Assembly: GCF_000785535.1 (NCBI RefSeq)
Contig: NZ_CP007595.1
Span: 2,192,439-2,256,438 of the forward strand
Direction of reading: 5' to 3'
Length of the DNA stretch: 64,000 nucleotides
Source: Arthrobacter sp. PAMC 25486
GTDB taxonomy: Bacteria; Actinomycetota; Actinomycetes; Actinomycetales; Micrococcaceae
Position numbers and translations under genes: made by a program. Below the pieces are notes generated by a model. That model did not search any database, was not told the origin of the DNA, and saw only the letters and a program-made list of their open reading frames with translations. Each line of letters begins with the position of its first letter. Positions within the stretch are counted from its first letter, which is position 1. This document shows positions 50,098 to 58,847 of this stretch, piece after piece.

Positions 50098-51237
50098 TCA
50101 CTTTCCGAGGAATGTGGCGTACTTCTTCGCCGCCGCGTTCAAGGCCCTGTCTTGGCTTGTTGTCAGCTGCGTGAAGATTTCCGGGAGCACGACGCCGGAC
50201 CGTTGCCTTTGCTTTTCCGCCGCGCCTTGCGCCTTCCGCCAGGTGCCGCTCACCCTGCCACCGGCCACGACGGTCGCCTTGAACATGCCGTTGTTGCCGG
50301 GCACCGTGAGCGGGGCGTGCTCCGGGGCCAGCGCTGCGCTGCGGTCCGTGTAGCCGAGCAGGTACTCGTCAAAGCCGGGGAGCAGGAGCACGGAACGGGC
50401 GCCGTTGACGGTTTTCCTGTGGTCCGGGCCGCCCAGCAGCTCAGCAGTTTCCGGGGCGAGCCAGTACTCCGTGCCGTTGCACTCGAGCGTTTCCAGCTGG
50501 TCCTGCACCTGTGCGAGCCCGGCGTTGATGTCCTTGAGCGTCAGTTTCGACCACCATTGAAAGTCCTTGACGGTTGCCGGCCCGTGGCTGCGGAAGTAGC
50601 GCAGTGCCAGCTCCGGGAGGGCCTCGTCCCGTTCCAGGACCCGGGGATTCTGGATCCAGTCTTGTGAGCTGACGAAGAACTGCCCATTGCCGTTTCCCGT
50701 GTTGACGGGGCCCTGCACGAGCGTCCCCTCAAGGCAGAGCAGGAATAGGAAGTGATAGCCGCGCTGGGCTTTGGTCCCCTGCCCGGCCTGCTCGAACGCG
50801 GCAAATAGTCCCTCACGCGTGACGCGGCCGTCCGACTTTTCCAGCAGCGCCAGGGCGAGGTCGCGCACCTGCTCGAGGTCCGGCGTCGTAATCCCCAATT
50901 GGCGGTGGCGGGTGGCCTGCCCCTGCAGCATGCGCTCGGCTGTGAGGGAGAGGATCCAGCCCAGGTCCTCGGCGGCGGTGACGTGCAGGGTGCCGCGCAG
51001 GGGGCAGGAGCGTACGAGTTCGCCGCGGTTGAAGGCGGCCTCGACGTCGGCGCGGGTGCTGCCGGGCGACCGCAACCCGATGGACCACAGGGCGCCCGGG
51101 AAGTCCTGCCCCTGCAGCGCGGTCAGGGAACGCACAACGTCCACCGGCCCCGGGCTGGGACGGGTGGACGTTGGCAGGATCCCTTGGGCGGCGAGACGCA
51201 GCCGGGCGATCGTGGCGGGGCTGACGCTAAGTGTCAT
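50098..51237 (-). CDS. Winged-helix protein of the AlkZ/YcaQ DNA glycosylase family
   Basis: This is a 379-residue protein with the HTH_42/YcaQ fold. The N-terminal catalytic-motif position reads ALQGQDFPGALWSIGLRS, giving Gln42-Gly-Gln44 where AlkZ enzymes carry the Q-x-Q motif that attacks the glycosidic bond of adducted or cross-linked bases. The C-terminal part includes LLPGFDEYLLGYTDRS, conserved in this family. It is therefore a candidate repair glycosylase for DNA damaged by natural products. Many family members remain untested. The leaderless-type TAAGTT box is at 51244-51249. Confidence 0.8.
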   Translation of the reverse strand: MTLSVSPATIARLRLAAQGILPTSTRPSPGPVDVVRSLTALQGQDFPGALWSIGLRSPGSTRADVEAAFNRGELVRSCPLRGTLHVTAAEDLGWILSLTAERMLQGQATRHRQLGITTPDLEQVRDLALALLEKSDGRVTREGLFAAFEQAGQGTKAQRGYHFLFLLCLEGTLVQGPVNTGNGNGQFFVSSQDWIQNPRVLERDEALPELALRYFRSHGPATVKDFQWWSKLTLKDINAGLAQVQDQLETLECNGTEYWLAPETAELLGGPDHRKTVNGARSVLLLPGFDEYLLGYTDRSAALAPEHAPLTVPGNNGMFKATVVAGGRVSGTWRKAQGAAEKQRQRSGVVLPEIFTQLTTSQDRALNAAAKKYATFLGK

Positions 51238-51243
51238 GACTTC

Positions 51244-51249
51244 AACTTA
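51244..51249 (-). promoter_or_regulatory. -10 box TAAGTT, leaderless start
   Basis: TAAGTT, then six bases, then the ATG of the AlkZ-like gene at 51237. The box abuts the inverted repeat at 51254-51323. Confidence 0.4.
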
Positions 51250-51253
51250 ACAG

Positions 51254-51323
51254 AACTGACCCACAGGAAACCGCGAAAATCCACGATTTCTCGGTATTCT
51301 TCGCCGTTTCCTGCGGGCCAGTT
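51254..51323. repeat. Inverted repeat, family AACTGACCCGCAG
   Basis: AACTGACCCACAGGAAAC (from 51254) faces GTTTCCTGCGGGCCAGTT (to 51323); the 24-bp arms carry three mismatches. It is the third copy of the family also at 38959 and 36425. It lies between the desaturase stop and the AlkZ-like start. Confidence 0.7.
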
Positions 51324-51336
51324 GAAGAAGTGGCGG

Positions 51337-52464
51337 TCAGCGGGCGGTGCGCATGCTCGCCGTGATGGGGCACTCGAAGGGGTCGCGCTGACCGAGGCCC
51401 ACGCGGTTCAGGTAGCGCATCACGATCATGTACGACTGGCCCAGCGTGGTTTCGGTGTACGTGATGTCCCGCTCGGCGCAGTAGGCGCGGACCATGGGCT
51501 GGACGGCCTTGAGGTTTCTGGAGGACATGGTGGGGAACAGGTGGTGCTCGATCTGGTAGTTCAGCCCGCCCATGCCGGCATCAACCCACCAGCCGCCGGT
51601 GATGTTGCGGCTCATGAGGGTCTGGCGGCGCATGAAGTCGATCTTGACGTCCTTCGGGACCAGCGGCATGCCCTTGTGGTTCGGGGCGAAGGAGCCGCCC
51701 ATGTATACGCCGAGCGTCATGACGTGCACCGCGATGAAGGCCAAGCCGAGGCCCCAGCCGAGGAACCAGATGGTGAAGGCCGGAAGGAGGACCAGACGAA
51801 CAACCAGCAGGGCGATCTCCGCCTTACGCTGCGGGACAACCTGGGTGCGGTCAAACACCCGCTTGATGGAGGCAATGTGCAGATCCAGTGCAACAAGCGT
51901 CAGCAGCGGAAACAGGAAATATCCCTGGCGGGCGGCAAACCACTTGGCAAATCCCTTGCGCTTGGCGGCGTTGTCGGGGTCAAACACGATGACGCCGGGA
52001 TCAATGTCGCCGTCAACACCGATCTTGTTGGGGTTCAGGTGGTGCTTGCCGTGCTTGTTCATCCACCAGCCGTAGCTCATGCCCACAAAGAGGTTGCCGG
52101 CAATACGGGCCAGCCAGGCGTTCTTCTTGGCCGAGGCAAAGACCTGGCGGTGTGCGGCATCGTGGGAGATGAAGGCCGTGTGCGTGCACATGAAGCCCAG
52201 CAGCACGGCTGTGACCATCTGCCACCAAGTCTGCCCCAGTGTCAGGAACAATGCCAGGACGGCCAGGTAGCCAATGCCCTGGCGGACAAAGCGGGTCACA
52301 TACCACTTGACGTCGCGCTGCATGAGGCCGGTGGCCCGCACCTGTTCGGTCAGCCTGATGAAGTCCGTGACATGGCGGTCGCGCTCGGGGCGTTTCCGCG
52401 CCGGCTTCGCGGGGACGGTTGTGGCGTCCAGTACTTCCGGGCTGTCAAGTGTTGCCGACGACAT
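51337..52464 (-). CDS. Membrane fatty acid desaturase
   Basis: This is a 375-residue integral membrane desaturase that introduces a double bond into acyl chains. The three histidine boxes that bind the di-iron centre are present: HDAAHR near residue 105, HGKHH near 140 and QIEHH near 305. Hydrophobic hairpins separate them. It is of the acyl-lipid/acyl-CoA desaturase group (like mycobacterial DesA3). AAGGAG precedes the ATG. It may adjust membrane fluidity in the cold, by analogy. Confidence 0.93.
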   Translation of the reverse strand: MSSATLDSPEVLDATTVPAKPARKRPERDRHVTDFIRLTEQVRATGLMQRDVKWYVTRFVRQGIGYLAVLALFLTLGQTWWQMVTAVLLGFMCTHTAFISHDAAHRQVFASAKKNAWLARIAGNLFVGMSYGWWMNKHGKHHLNPNKIGVDGDIDPGVIVFDPDNAAKRKGFAKWFAARQGYFLFPLLTLVALDLHIASIKRVFDRTQVVPQRKAEIALLVVRLVLLPAFTIWFLGWGLGLAFIAVHVMTLGVYMGGSFAPNHKGMPLVPKDVKIDFMRRQTLMSRNITGGWWVDAGMGGLNYQIEHHLFPTMSSRNLKAVQPMVRAYCAERDITYTETTLGQSYMIVMRYLNRVGLGQRDPFECPITASMRTAR

Positions 52465-52599
52465 GGGGCTCCTTATGCTGGCTGCACCGAATGACGCGCC
52501 ACGCTAATAGAAAGGTGAATCTTTCCATTAACACTATGAAAATCAGCGGCGTCGCACATCACACCCGAGAGCCGTCTTAACCCCCTACCCCGGTACGGG

Positions 52600-52678
52600 G
52601 TGCAGGAGCGTTTGGCAAAAAGGCCCCACAAGTGAGCGAGCGTCGGAGGAAAATGCCCCTTTAGTGAGCGAGCGTTTC
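52600..52678 (+). repeat. Diverged tandem GAGCGTT repeat
   Basis: Three partly diverged units share GAGCGTTT or GAGCGTCG, a run of A with GCCCC, and GTGAGC. The design matches the 32-bp repeats at 9956-10032. It lies directly downstream of murB in the 225-bp murB/desaturase spacer. Confidence 0.55.
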
Positions 52679-52689
52679 AAGGGGGGGCG

Positions 52690-53805
52690 TTAGAGTGCGC
52701 AGCCCACCAGGACCGGTTCCGGGACCAGCGTGATGCCGAATTGACGCACGACGCCGTCCCGCACCTCCCGCGCAATCGCCAGGATGTCCTCGGTGCGGGC
52801 ACCGCCACGGTTCGTGATGGCGAGGGTGTGCTTGGTGGAGAGGGAGGCGCGCGGCGGGGTCCCGGCGTCGTGCTTGCCATCGGATGAAGAAGCGGAAGCC
52901 GCCGACCCAGCGGCGAGCTCGCCGGCGAGGCCGTAGCCCTTGGTGAACCCTGAGTGCTCAATGAGCCAGGCGGCGCTGAGCTTGACCAGGTCCCCGACGG
53001 GCCAGCGCGGGGCGTCGGCGGGCAAGGTGGCGGCGACCTCGGCGCTGACGACGGGGTTGGTGTAGAAGGAGCCGGTGGAGAAGGTGTCGCGGTCGGCCGG
53101 GTCCAGGACCATGCCCTTGGACGCGCGCAGGGCCAGGACGGTGCGGCGCAGCTCGAGTGAATTGGCGCGCTTGCCAACCTCCACGCCGAGGCGGCGGGCC
53201 AGTTCGGCGTATTTCACGGGTGCGCTCATCCGGCCCAGCAGCAGCTGAAACTCAACGCTCAGCACCACGTATCGGGGGGATCCGTTGACGGTGGTGGCCT
53301 TCAGGAGGGAATCGCGGTAGCCGAACTTCAGCTCGTGGTTGGTGAAGGTGTGGACGGCGTTTTTCTTGCGGTCCCAGGTGCGCACGGCGGCAATGGTCTG
53401 GGCGACCTCGCAGCCATAGGCGCCCACATTCTGCACGGGGGTGGCGCCGGCGCTGCCGGGAATTCCGGAGAGCGCCTCAATGCCGCTCCAGGCGTGGAGG
53501 ACTGTTTGGTGGACGAAGTCGTCCCAGTCATGGCCGGCCTGGACCACCACGGAGGCACCGCCACAGGAGTCCTCGGAGTTCGCCACAAAGCCCTGGCTGG
53601 CAATCTTCAGGACGGTGCCCGCGAAGCCGTCATCCGAGACGACCACGTTGGAGCCGCCGCCAAGGATCAGGAGAGGCTCACCGGCGTCGTCCGCGGCACG
53701 GACAGCGGCAATAATCTCCGCCTCGGTGGCGGCTACAACATAATTGCGGGCCGGGCCGCCCACTTCGAGGGTGGTCAGGGAACGCAGGGAAATTTGCTCA
53801 TTCAC
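52690..53805 (-). CDS. murB: UDP-N-acetylmuramate dehydrogenase
   Basis: MurB reduces UDP-GlcNAc-enolpyruvate, an early cytoplasmic step of peptidoglycan synthesis. It has 371 residues. The FAD-binding motif is LLILGGGSNVVVSDDGF; the active-site Arg is in FGYRDSLLK, the Ser in GSFYTNPVV and the Glu in LVPEPVLVG. A low-complexity Ser/Ala-rich insert interrupts the third domain (SAASASSSDGKHD). The start overlaps the upstream MFS gene stop by four bases. Confidence 0.95.
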   Translation of the reverse strand: MNEQISLRSLTTLEVGGPARNYVVAATEAEIIAAVRAADDAGEPLLILGGGSNVVVSDDGFAGTVLKIASQGFVANSEDSCGGASVVVQAGHDWDDFVHQTVLHAWSGIEALSGIPGSAGATPVQNVGAYGCEVAQTIAAVRTWDRKKNAVHTFTNHELKFGYRDSLLKATTVNGSPRYVVLSVEFQLLLGRMSAPVKYAELARRLGVEVGKRANSLELRRTVLALRASKGMVLDPADRDTFSTGSFYTNPVVSAEVAATLPADAPRWPVGDLVKLSAAWLIEHSGFTKGYGLAGELAAGSAASASSSDGKHDAGTPPRASLSTKHTLAITNRGGARTEDILAIAREVRDGVVRQFGITLVPEPVLVGCAL

Positions 53806-55133
53806 GATTCCACACTATCCCGTGTGGGGCGGGTGGCCGCCTCGTCGAGGTACTTGGGCCGGCGCACCACGGGGGTGAGGAAGAACGCGATGACCAGCAT
53901 GAGCAGGACCGCGAGCAGTGAGTGCAGCACGCCAACGTGCTCGGCCAGCAGGCCCAGTAGCGGCGGGCCGCCCAGGAACGCACCGTAGCCAACCGTTGAT
54001 ACCACCGAGACGCGGGCTGCGGCGTGCTCGGGGTCGTCGGAGGCGGCGGACATGGCGACGGGGAAGCCCAGGGCAGATCCGAGGCCCCAAAACACCAGGG
54101 CGGCCAGGGCGATCGCGGGGCTCGGGGCAAAGACAAACAGTCCCAGGCCAATCACGGCCAGCGCCGCGCCAACCCGCAGCACGATGACGCGGCCGTACTT
54201 GTCCAGGACCACGGTGCCGGCAAAGCGGCCGATGGTCATGGCGGAGACGAAGATGCCGTAACCGACGGCGCCGATGGCGGCCGTCGAGTCGTAGCCGTCG
54301 ACCATGGCCAGCGCCACCCAGTCCCCGGCTGCACCTTCGGCCAGGCCGAGGCCCAGCACGAGCGCTCCGAGCAGGAGCGTGCGCGGATCTCGCCAGGCGG
54401 CGGCGATCTTCGCCTGGCCGGCCTGCTTGTCGGCGGCAGCCCTCTGCGCCGAACCCGTTTCGGCTGTGCCGGCGGTAACAAGGGGGATGGGGCCGGTACC
54501 GGGAACGGCGCCGGAGTCACCCAGGTCAACCGTGGTACGTGACGATCCCAGCCTGTCGGCCTGGTAATGGCCCGTGCCGATCAGCACGGCAACGCAAACC
54601 GCCACGGCAATCACCGACAGGTGGATGGCCACTGGGACGTGCAGCGCCGCGGCAAGGGCACCCAGGCCGGCACCGGCCACGGTGCCGATGCTGAAGGAGC
54701 CGTGCAGCCGCGGCATGATGTGCCGCCCCAGCGCGCGTTCGACCGCCGCCCCTTCAATGTTGGAGGCGGTGTTCCAGCTGCCGGTGCCGAGGCCCACAAT
54801 GACCAGTCCGGCACCCACCACCAGCGGCTCGGAAAACACGGTGGCGCCGAGCCCCATGATGATGACCCCGACAGTTTGGATGATGCTGCCCAGCCGCGAG
54901 GTGAGCTTCGAGCCGAGCCGCAACACGACCAGCCCGGAGATCGCCACGGAAATGAACGAGCCCAGCGACATGGACAGCAGGATCAGGCCCACCTGGCCGG
55001 GCGTCAGGCCAAGGTCGTCGCGGATGGCCGGGATGCGCGAGACCCAGCTGGCGAAGACCAGCCCTGAACCGGCGTACGCGGTGACAACACCGTTACGCCA
55101 GGCAGTTACCTGGTTCACGGAACCTTGGTTCAC
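53802..55133 (-). CDS. MFS transporter in the hadA-hadB-murB operon
   Basis: This is a 443-residue, 12-helix MFS protein (QVGLILLSMSLGSFISVAISG, then VAMSAASDDPEHAAARVSVVSTVGYGAFLGGPPLLGLLAEHVG). The substrate is unknown; its resemblance is to the FucP/YbjJ-like group. It overlaps both hadB upstream and murB downstream by four bases, so it is embedded in an operon with lipid and cell-wall genes. Confidence 0.86.
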   Translation of the reverse strand: MNQGSVNQVTAWRNGVVTAYAGSGLVFASWVSRIPAIRDDLGLTPGQVGLILLSMSLGSFISVAISGLVVLRLGSKLTSRLGSIIQTVGVIIMGLGATVFSEPLVVGAGLVIVGLGTGSWNTASNIEGAAVERALGRHIMPRLHGSFSIGTVAGAGLGALAAALHVPVAIHLSVIAVAVCVAVLIGTGHYQADRLGSSRTTVDLGDSGAVPGTGPIPLVTAGTAETGSAQRAAADKQAGQAKIAAAWRDPRTLLLGALVLGLGLAEGAAGDWVALAMVDGYDSTAAIGAVGYGIFVSAMTIGRFAGTVVLDKYGRVIVLRVGAALAVIGLGLFVFAPSPAIALAALVFWGLGSALGFPVAMSAASDDPEHAAARVSVVSTVGYGAFLGGPPLLGLLAEHVGVLHSLLAVLLMLVIAFFLTPVVRRPKYLDEAATRPTRDSVES

Positions 55134-55561
55134 GTCAAGCGGACCACGGCTTGGGCCTTGACCAAAACTTTTTGCCCGTCCAAGGTGACGGTCAGATCGA
55201 TGCGTGCGGTCCCGGCGTCGTTATTTAACGCGCCAACCACACCGGTCACCTCAACCACAGCCCCCGGCGCGCCGTCGATGTCGGCCACGGGAACAGGCTT
55301 GGTGAAGCGCGTGCCATAGGAAACGACGGCGCCCGGGTCACCAATCCAGTCGGTCACCAGCTGCACTGCCGCACCCATGGTGAACATGCCGTGGGCAATG
55401 ACGCCGGGCAATTCCACCTCGCGGGCGAAACGGTCGTTCCAGTGGATGGGGTTGAAATCGCCGGAAGCGCCCGCGTACTTGACGAGGTCGGCGCGGGAAA
55501 TCTCCAGTGTGCGTGAACCGATCTCGGTGCCCACAGCCAAATCTGCACTATTGACGCTCAT
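55130..55561 (-). CDS. hadB: MaoC-type (R)-hydroxyacyl dehydratase, HadB-like
   Basis: This is a 143-residue hot-dog-fold dehydratase. The hydratase-2 motif is seen as GDFNPIHWNDRFAREVELPGV with Asp35 and His40, followed by AHGMFTMG. In mycobacteria HadB is the catalytic partner of HadA or HadC in fatty acid elongation. It overlaps hadA by one base (TAATG) and the MFS gene by four. Confidence 0.9.
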   Translation of the reverse strand: MSVNSADLAVGTEIGSRTLEISRADLVKYAGASGDFNPIHWNDRFAREVELPGVIAHGMFTMGAAVQLVTDWIGDPGAVVSYGTRFTKPVPVADIDGAPGAVVEVTGVVGALNNDAGTARIDLTVTLDGQKVLVKAQAVVRLT

Positions 55562-56010
55562 TACTGTCCCTCCCCGCGGACCAGGATGGCCGAAACTGTT
55601 GTGGCGACAGCAACGCCGTCGACCGTGGAAATTTCCGCGCGGGTGGTGATCATCGCGCCGCCGCCCATGCCGCGGACGGTGTCCACGTGCAGCTCGGCCA
55701 GCAGTTCATCGCCGGCAACAATGGGCCGGTGGTGGGTGAAGCGCTGTTCGGCATGCACCACGCGGGAGAAGTCGATGCCGGATTCGGGGTCGTTGATCAG
55801 CAGGGCGTCGGCGCGCTGGGCCACGATGATGGCGTAGGTGGGAGGTGCCACCAGGTCGGCGTGGCCCATATTTTGGGCCGCGGCGACGTCGAAATGGGCT
55901 GCATTGGTAGCCTTGACTGCCTTGGCGAAGTCGCGAACCGACTCCCTGCCAACACTGTACGGATCGCTTAATGCGTAGCTGCGCCCCTGCAGCTCTGGGT
56001 TGATGGTCAT
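55561..56010 (-). CDS. hadA: HadA-like dehydratase partner subunit
   Basis: This is a 149-residue hot-dog protein (MTINPELQGRSYALSDPYSV). It keeps the MaoC N-terminal fold (MGHADLVAPPTYAIIVAQ, AEQRFTHHRPIVAGDELLAE) but lacks the catalytic Asp/His pair, as expected of HadA. TAGGCT lies seven bases upstream of the ATG at 56010, close to the leaderless arrangement. It begins the hadA-hadB-MFS-murB operon. Confidence 0.88.
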   Translation of the reverse strand: MTINPELQGRSYALSDPYSVGRESVRDFAKAVKATNAAHFDVAAAQNMGHADLVAPPTYAIIVAQRADALLINDPESGIDFSRVVHAEQRFTHHRPIVAGDELLAELHVDTVRGMGGGAMITTRAEISTVDGVAVATTVSAILVRGEGQ

Positions 56011-56048
56011 GGACTTAAGCCTATAGCCCGGACGCTGCCGGGCACGCA

Positions 56049-56615
56049 CTATGTCCGCGCGTCGGACCGCATCTTGTCAACGATTGCCAAGAGCGCTGCA
56101 ACATCCATGTTTTCCTGCGTGTCATCCTGCTTCTTCACGCCCGTGGGGAAGCCGAAGAGCGCTGCGTTGTAATACATTCCGTCGCCCAGAAGCATCACGG
56201 CGTGTGACACGGCGGGATCGCCGATGTCGCTAAGAATCAGTTCAAACCAGCGGGCATGGATCTCGGAAAAGGCCTGCCTGACGGTGTCGTCCTCGCTTTG
56301 ACTCAGGCGCATGGCGGCCACAATCACCCGGTCAAAGGGGGTGCTGCCAAAGACGCTGGTGCGAATGTAATAGCTGGCGCAGCCTTGCGGGTCCGCAGCC
56401 ATGGCCGCAAAATCCAGTGCGGCATAGTCATGCAACTTGGTCAGGAGACCCTCGGTCAACGCTTCCTTGCTCTTGAAGTGGTAAAGCAACCCGCCTTTGG
56501 AGACACCGGCCGCGGCGGCAACCGCATCCAAGGTTGCGGCCCGGGGGCCGTCGCTGATGAGCAGGTCCTCATAGGCGGCGAGCACCCGTTCACGTGCTGA
56601 GGGTTGTGTAGTCAT
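56049..56615 (-). CDS. TetR family repressor of the adjacent exporter
   Basis: This is a 188-residue TetR regulator. The helix-turn-helix is LDAVAAAAGVSKGGLLYHFKSKEALTE near residues 24-50; the rest is an all-helical ligand domain. It is divergent from a DHA2 exporter with two operator-like palindromes between them. TAGGGT lies six bases before the ATG, so it is probably leaderless and autoregulated. Confidence 0.92.
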   Translation of the reverse strand: MTTQPSARERVLAAYEDLLISDGPRAATLDAVAAAAGVSKGGLLYHFKSKEALTEGLLTKLHDYAALDFAAMAADPQGCASYYIRTSVFGSTPFDRVIVAAMRLSQSEDDTVRQAFSEIHARWFELILSDIGDPAVSHAVMLLGDGMYYNAALFGFPTGVKKQDDTQENMDVAALLAIVDKMRSDART

Positions 56616-56621
56616 TAGTCC

Positions 56622-56627
56622 ACCCTA
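56622..56627 (-). promoter_or_regulatory. -10 box TAGGGT, leaderless start of the tetR gene
   Basis: TAGGGT, then six bases, then ATG 56615. Its -35 region would fall on the palindromes at 56646-56680. Confidence 0.5.
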
Positions 56628-56645
56628 CAAGAAGTGATGGAGTAC

Positions 56646-56680
56646 ACCGTCCAGACGGTACAGTAAACCGTCTGGACGGT
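56646..56680. promoter_or_regulatory. Paired TetR operators
   Basis: ACCGTCCAGACGGT (56646-56659) and ACCGTCTGGACGGT (56667-56680) are each near-perfect palindromes and are inverted copies of one another, spaced seven bases. They lie between the divergent regulator and exporter. Confidence 0.75.
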
Positions 56681-56690
56681 ATACACTTTT

Positions 56691-58250
56691 ATGATGGCGA
56701 TATCACCAGCAACTTCCAAAACCGGTTTGTCCGAAACCACACCACGCGCCGGCGTCCGTTCCTGGATAGCCCTCGCGGTGCTCATGCTGCCCGTTTTGCT
56801 GGTGTCGGTGGACAACACCGTGCTGAGCTTCGCCATCCCCTCCATCTCCTTGGCACTGACCCCGTCAGCGTCCGAGCTGTTGTGGATCATCGACATTTAC
56901 CCTCTGGTGCTTGCTGCGCTGCTCGTTCCAATGGGCAGCATGGCGGACCGGTTCGGCCGCCGCAAGCTCCTGCTTATCGGCAGCACCGGCTTCGCCGTGG
57001 TGTCCGTGTTCGCCGCCTTTGCCCCCAACGCCGGAGCACTCATCGGCTACCGCGCACTGCTCGGCCTCTTCGGCGCCATGCTGATGCCGTCAACCTTGTC
57101 GCTCATCCGCAACTTGTTCCTGCATCCGGGCCAGCGCCGCACGGCAATCGCCGTCTGGGCTGCCGGGTTCTCCGGTGGCGCCGCCCTGGGCCCCATTGTG
57201 GGCGGCTTCATTCTGGAGCACTTCTGGTGGGGCGCGGTGTTCCTGATGTCGGTTCCGGTACTGATCCCCTTACTCATCCTGGCCCCCATTTTTGTGCCTG
57301 AGTCCAAGGACCCGAACCCGGGAAAGATCGACGTGTGGAGCATCCTGCTCTCCTTCGGCGCCATGGTGCCCACGATTTTCGGCATCAAGGAGATCGCCCA
57401 GTCGGGCTTCTCCGTGGTCAACCTGGCCCTGATCGTGCTGGGCGTGGGCCTGGGCGCGGTCTTTGTGCGCCGTCAAATGCGCCGCGAAAACCCCATGATG
57501 GATGTGACGCTCTTTAAAAATCCGGTGTTCAGCGGCAGCGTCAGCGCCAACCTCCTGAGCATCTTCGCACTAGTCGGATTCCTGTACTTCATCACCCAGC
57601 ACCTGCAGCTGGTGGTGGGCCTGTCCCCCACCCATGCCGCCTACGTGCTGGTTCCAGGCCTCGCCATCACCGTGATTTTCGGCTTGCTGGCAGCTTCCCT
57701 GGCAAACCATTTCCGGCCGTCCTGGCTGGTGGTGGGCGGGCTGCTGCTCAACGCCACGGCCTTCTTGATCGTGTTTCTCAACTCTGACGGCTCCGTGCTG
57801 GGCATCATCATTGCCTTTGCCGTCCTCGGCGCCGGCGTGGGAACGGCCGAAACCATCTCCAACGACCTCATCCTTTCGGCCGCCCCGCCCGCCAAGGCCG
57901 GCGCCGCCTCGGCCATTTCCGAGACGGCTTACGAAGTGGGTTCAGTGTTGGGAACCGCCGTGTTGGGCAGCATCCTGGCCGCTTCCTACCGGATGAATGT
58001 GGTGATTCCCGAGGGTGTTTCAGCTGATGCCAGCAACACGGCTTCGCAAACGCTGGGCGGCGCCATTGATGTGGCCGGCACACTGCCGGTTGAGCAGGGC
58101 AAGGCGCTGCTGGAATCGGCCAAGCACGCCTTCGACTCCGGTTCAGGCACGGTGGCCATGGTCAGCGTGGTGCTCATGCTCGCTGCCGCACTGATGTGCG
58201 CGTGGACCCTGCGCAGCGCGGTCACCGCCCCGGAGCCGGTGGACCACTAA
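56691..58250 (+). CDS. DHA2-type MFS multidrug exporter
   Basis: This is a 519-residue, 14-helix exporter (LLVSVDNTVLSFAIPSISLAL, MADRFGRRKLLLIG motif A, GAALGPIVGGFILEHFWW motif C). It resembles SmvA/LfrA drug pumps. TATACA sits five bases before the ATG and overlaps the right operator, so initiation may be leaderless and repressed by the TetR protein. The second Met (56694) is an alternative start. Confidence 0.92.
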   Translation: MMAISPATSKTGLSETTPRAGVRSWIALAVLMLPVLLVSVDNTVLSFAIPSISLALTPSASELLWIIDIYPLVLAALLVPMGSMADRFGRRKLLLIGSTGFAVVSVFAAFAPNAGALIGYRALLGLFGAMLMPSTLSLIRNLFLHPGQRRTAIAVWAAGFSGGAALGPIVGGFILEHFWWGAVFLMSVPVLIPLLILAPIFVPESKDPNPGKIDVWSILLSFGAMVPTIFGIKEIAQSGFSVVNLALIVLGVGLGAVFVRRQMRRENPMMDVTLFKNPVFSGSVSANLLSIFALVGFLYFITQHLQLVVGLSPTHAAYVLVPGLAITVIFGLLAASLANHFRPSWLVVGGLLLNATAFLIVFLNSDGSVLGIIIAFAVLGAGVGTAETISNDLILSAAPPAKAGAASAISETAYEVGSVLGTAVLGSILAASYRMNVVIPEGVSADASNTASQTLGGAIDVAGTLPVEQGKALLESAKHAFDSGSGTVAMVSVVLMLAAALMCAWTLRSAVTAPEPVDH

Positions 58251-58278
58251 GCCCAACTCCTCCCAACTCTTCCCTCTC

Positions 58279-58326
58279 AAAGGAAGGACGACGGCGTTTC
58301 TTGCGGAACGCCGTCGTCCTTCCTTT
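58279..58326. terminator. Terminator hairpin, exporter / SnoaL-like genes
   Basis: The arms 58279-58298 and 58307-58326 are perfectly complementary over 20 bp, with the core ACGACGGCGTT/AACGCCGTCGT. A TTT run follows on the plus strand and T-rich sequence on the other. It lies between convergent genes. Confidence 0.82.
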
Positions 58327-58348
58327 GCTTGTGGGTGGGCAGGCGGTC

Positions 58349-58750
58349 TCAGCGGGTGAATGCCTGGCTGGGCCGCTCGAGGCGTCCCTCCCGGACGTTG
58401 GAATAGTCGCGCGCCACGGTTACCAGTCCGGATTCGTCGAAGGCCAGGACCGTACATCCGGAAATGGTGACGGGTTGGCCTTTGAGGTAGATGACCACCC
58501 AGTATTCGACACTGGCGGAGGCGCCGTCGACTACAGGGTCGGCGAACCAGGTTTCCGCGGGTTGCGTCTCCTCCGCGAAGCACTCCTGAAGGTAGCTGCG
58601 CAATCCTGCGCGTCCCCGGAAGGGCCGGAACATGGACGCCCAATGGTCCCCGCCTACGGCCTGCAGCTCCGCAATGGCTTCAATGTCCTTGAGTGGCCAC
58701 GCTCGGGCCCAGGTCTGTGCCCAGCGCTGCGCGGCTTCGCTGGTTTGCAT
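58349..58750 (-). CDS. SnoaL/NTF2-like domain protein
   Basis: This is a 133-residue alpha+beta barrel protein of the nuclear transport factor 2 fold (RWAQTWARAWPLKDIEAIAELQ, then VEYWVVIYLKGQPVTISGCTVLAFDESG). Members often act as small-molecule isomerases or ligand-binding scaffolds. No specific function can be assigned. AAAGGA precedes the ATG. Confidence 0.82.
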   Translation of the reverse strand: MQTSEAAQRWAQTWARAWPLKDIEAIAELQAVGGDHWASMFRPFRGRAGLRSYLQECFAEETQPAETWFADPVVDGASASVEYWVVIYLKGQPVTISGCTVLAFDESGLVTVARDYSNVREGRLERPSQAFTR

Positions 58751-58847
58751 CTGAATTTCCTTTGGGGATCGGCGGGCAATCGCCTGAGGTGCGGTGGAGC
58801 TTGGCTGTTGCTATTCAACCACGGCTGCTGTTGCTGCCAGCGGAAGG

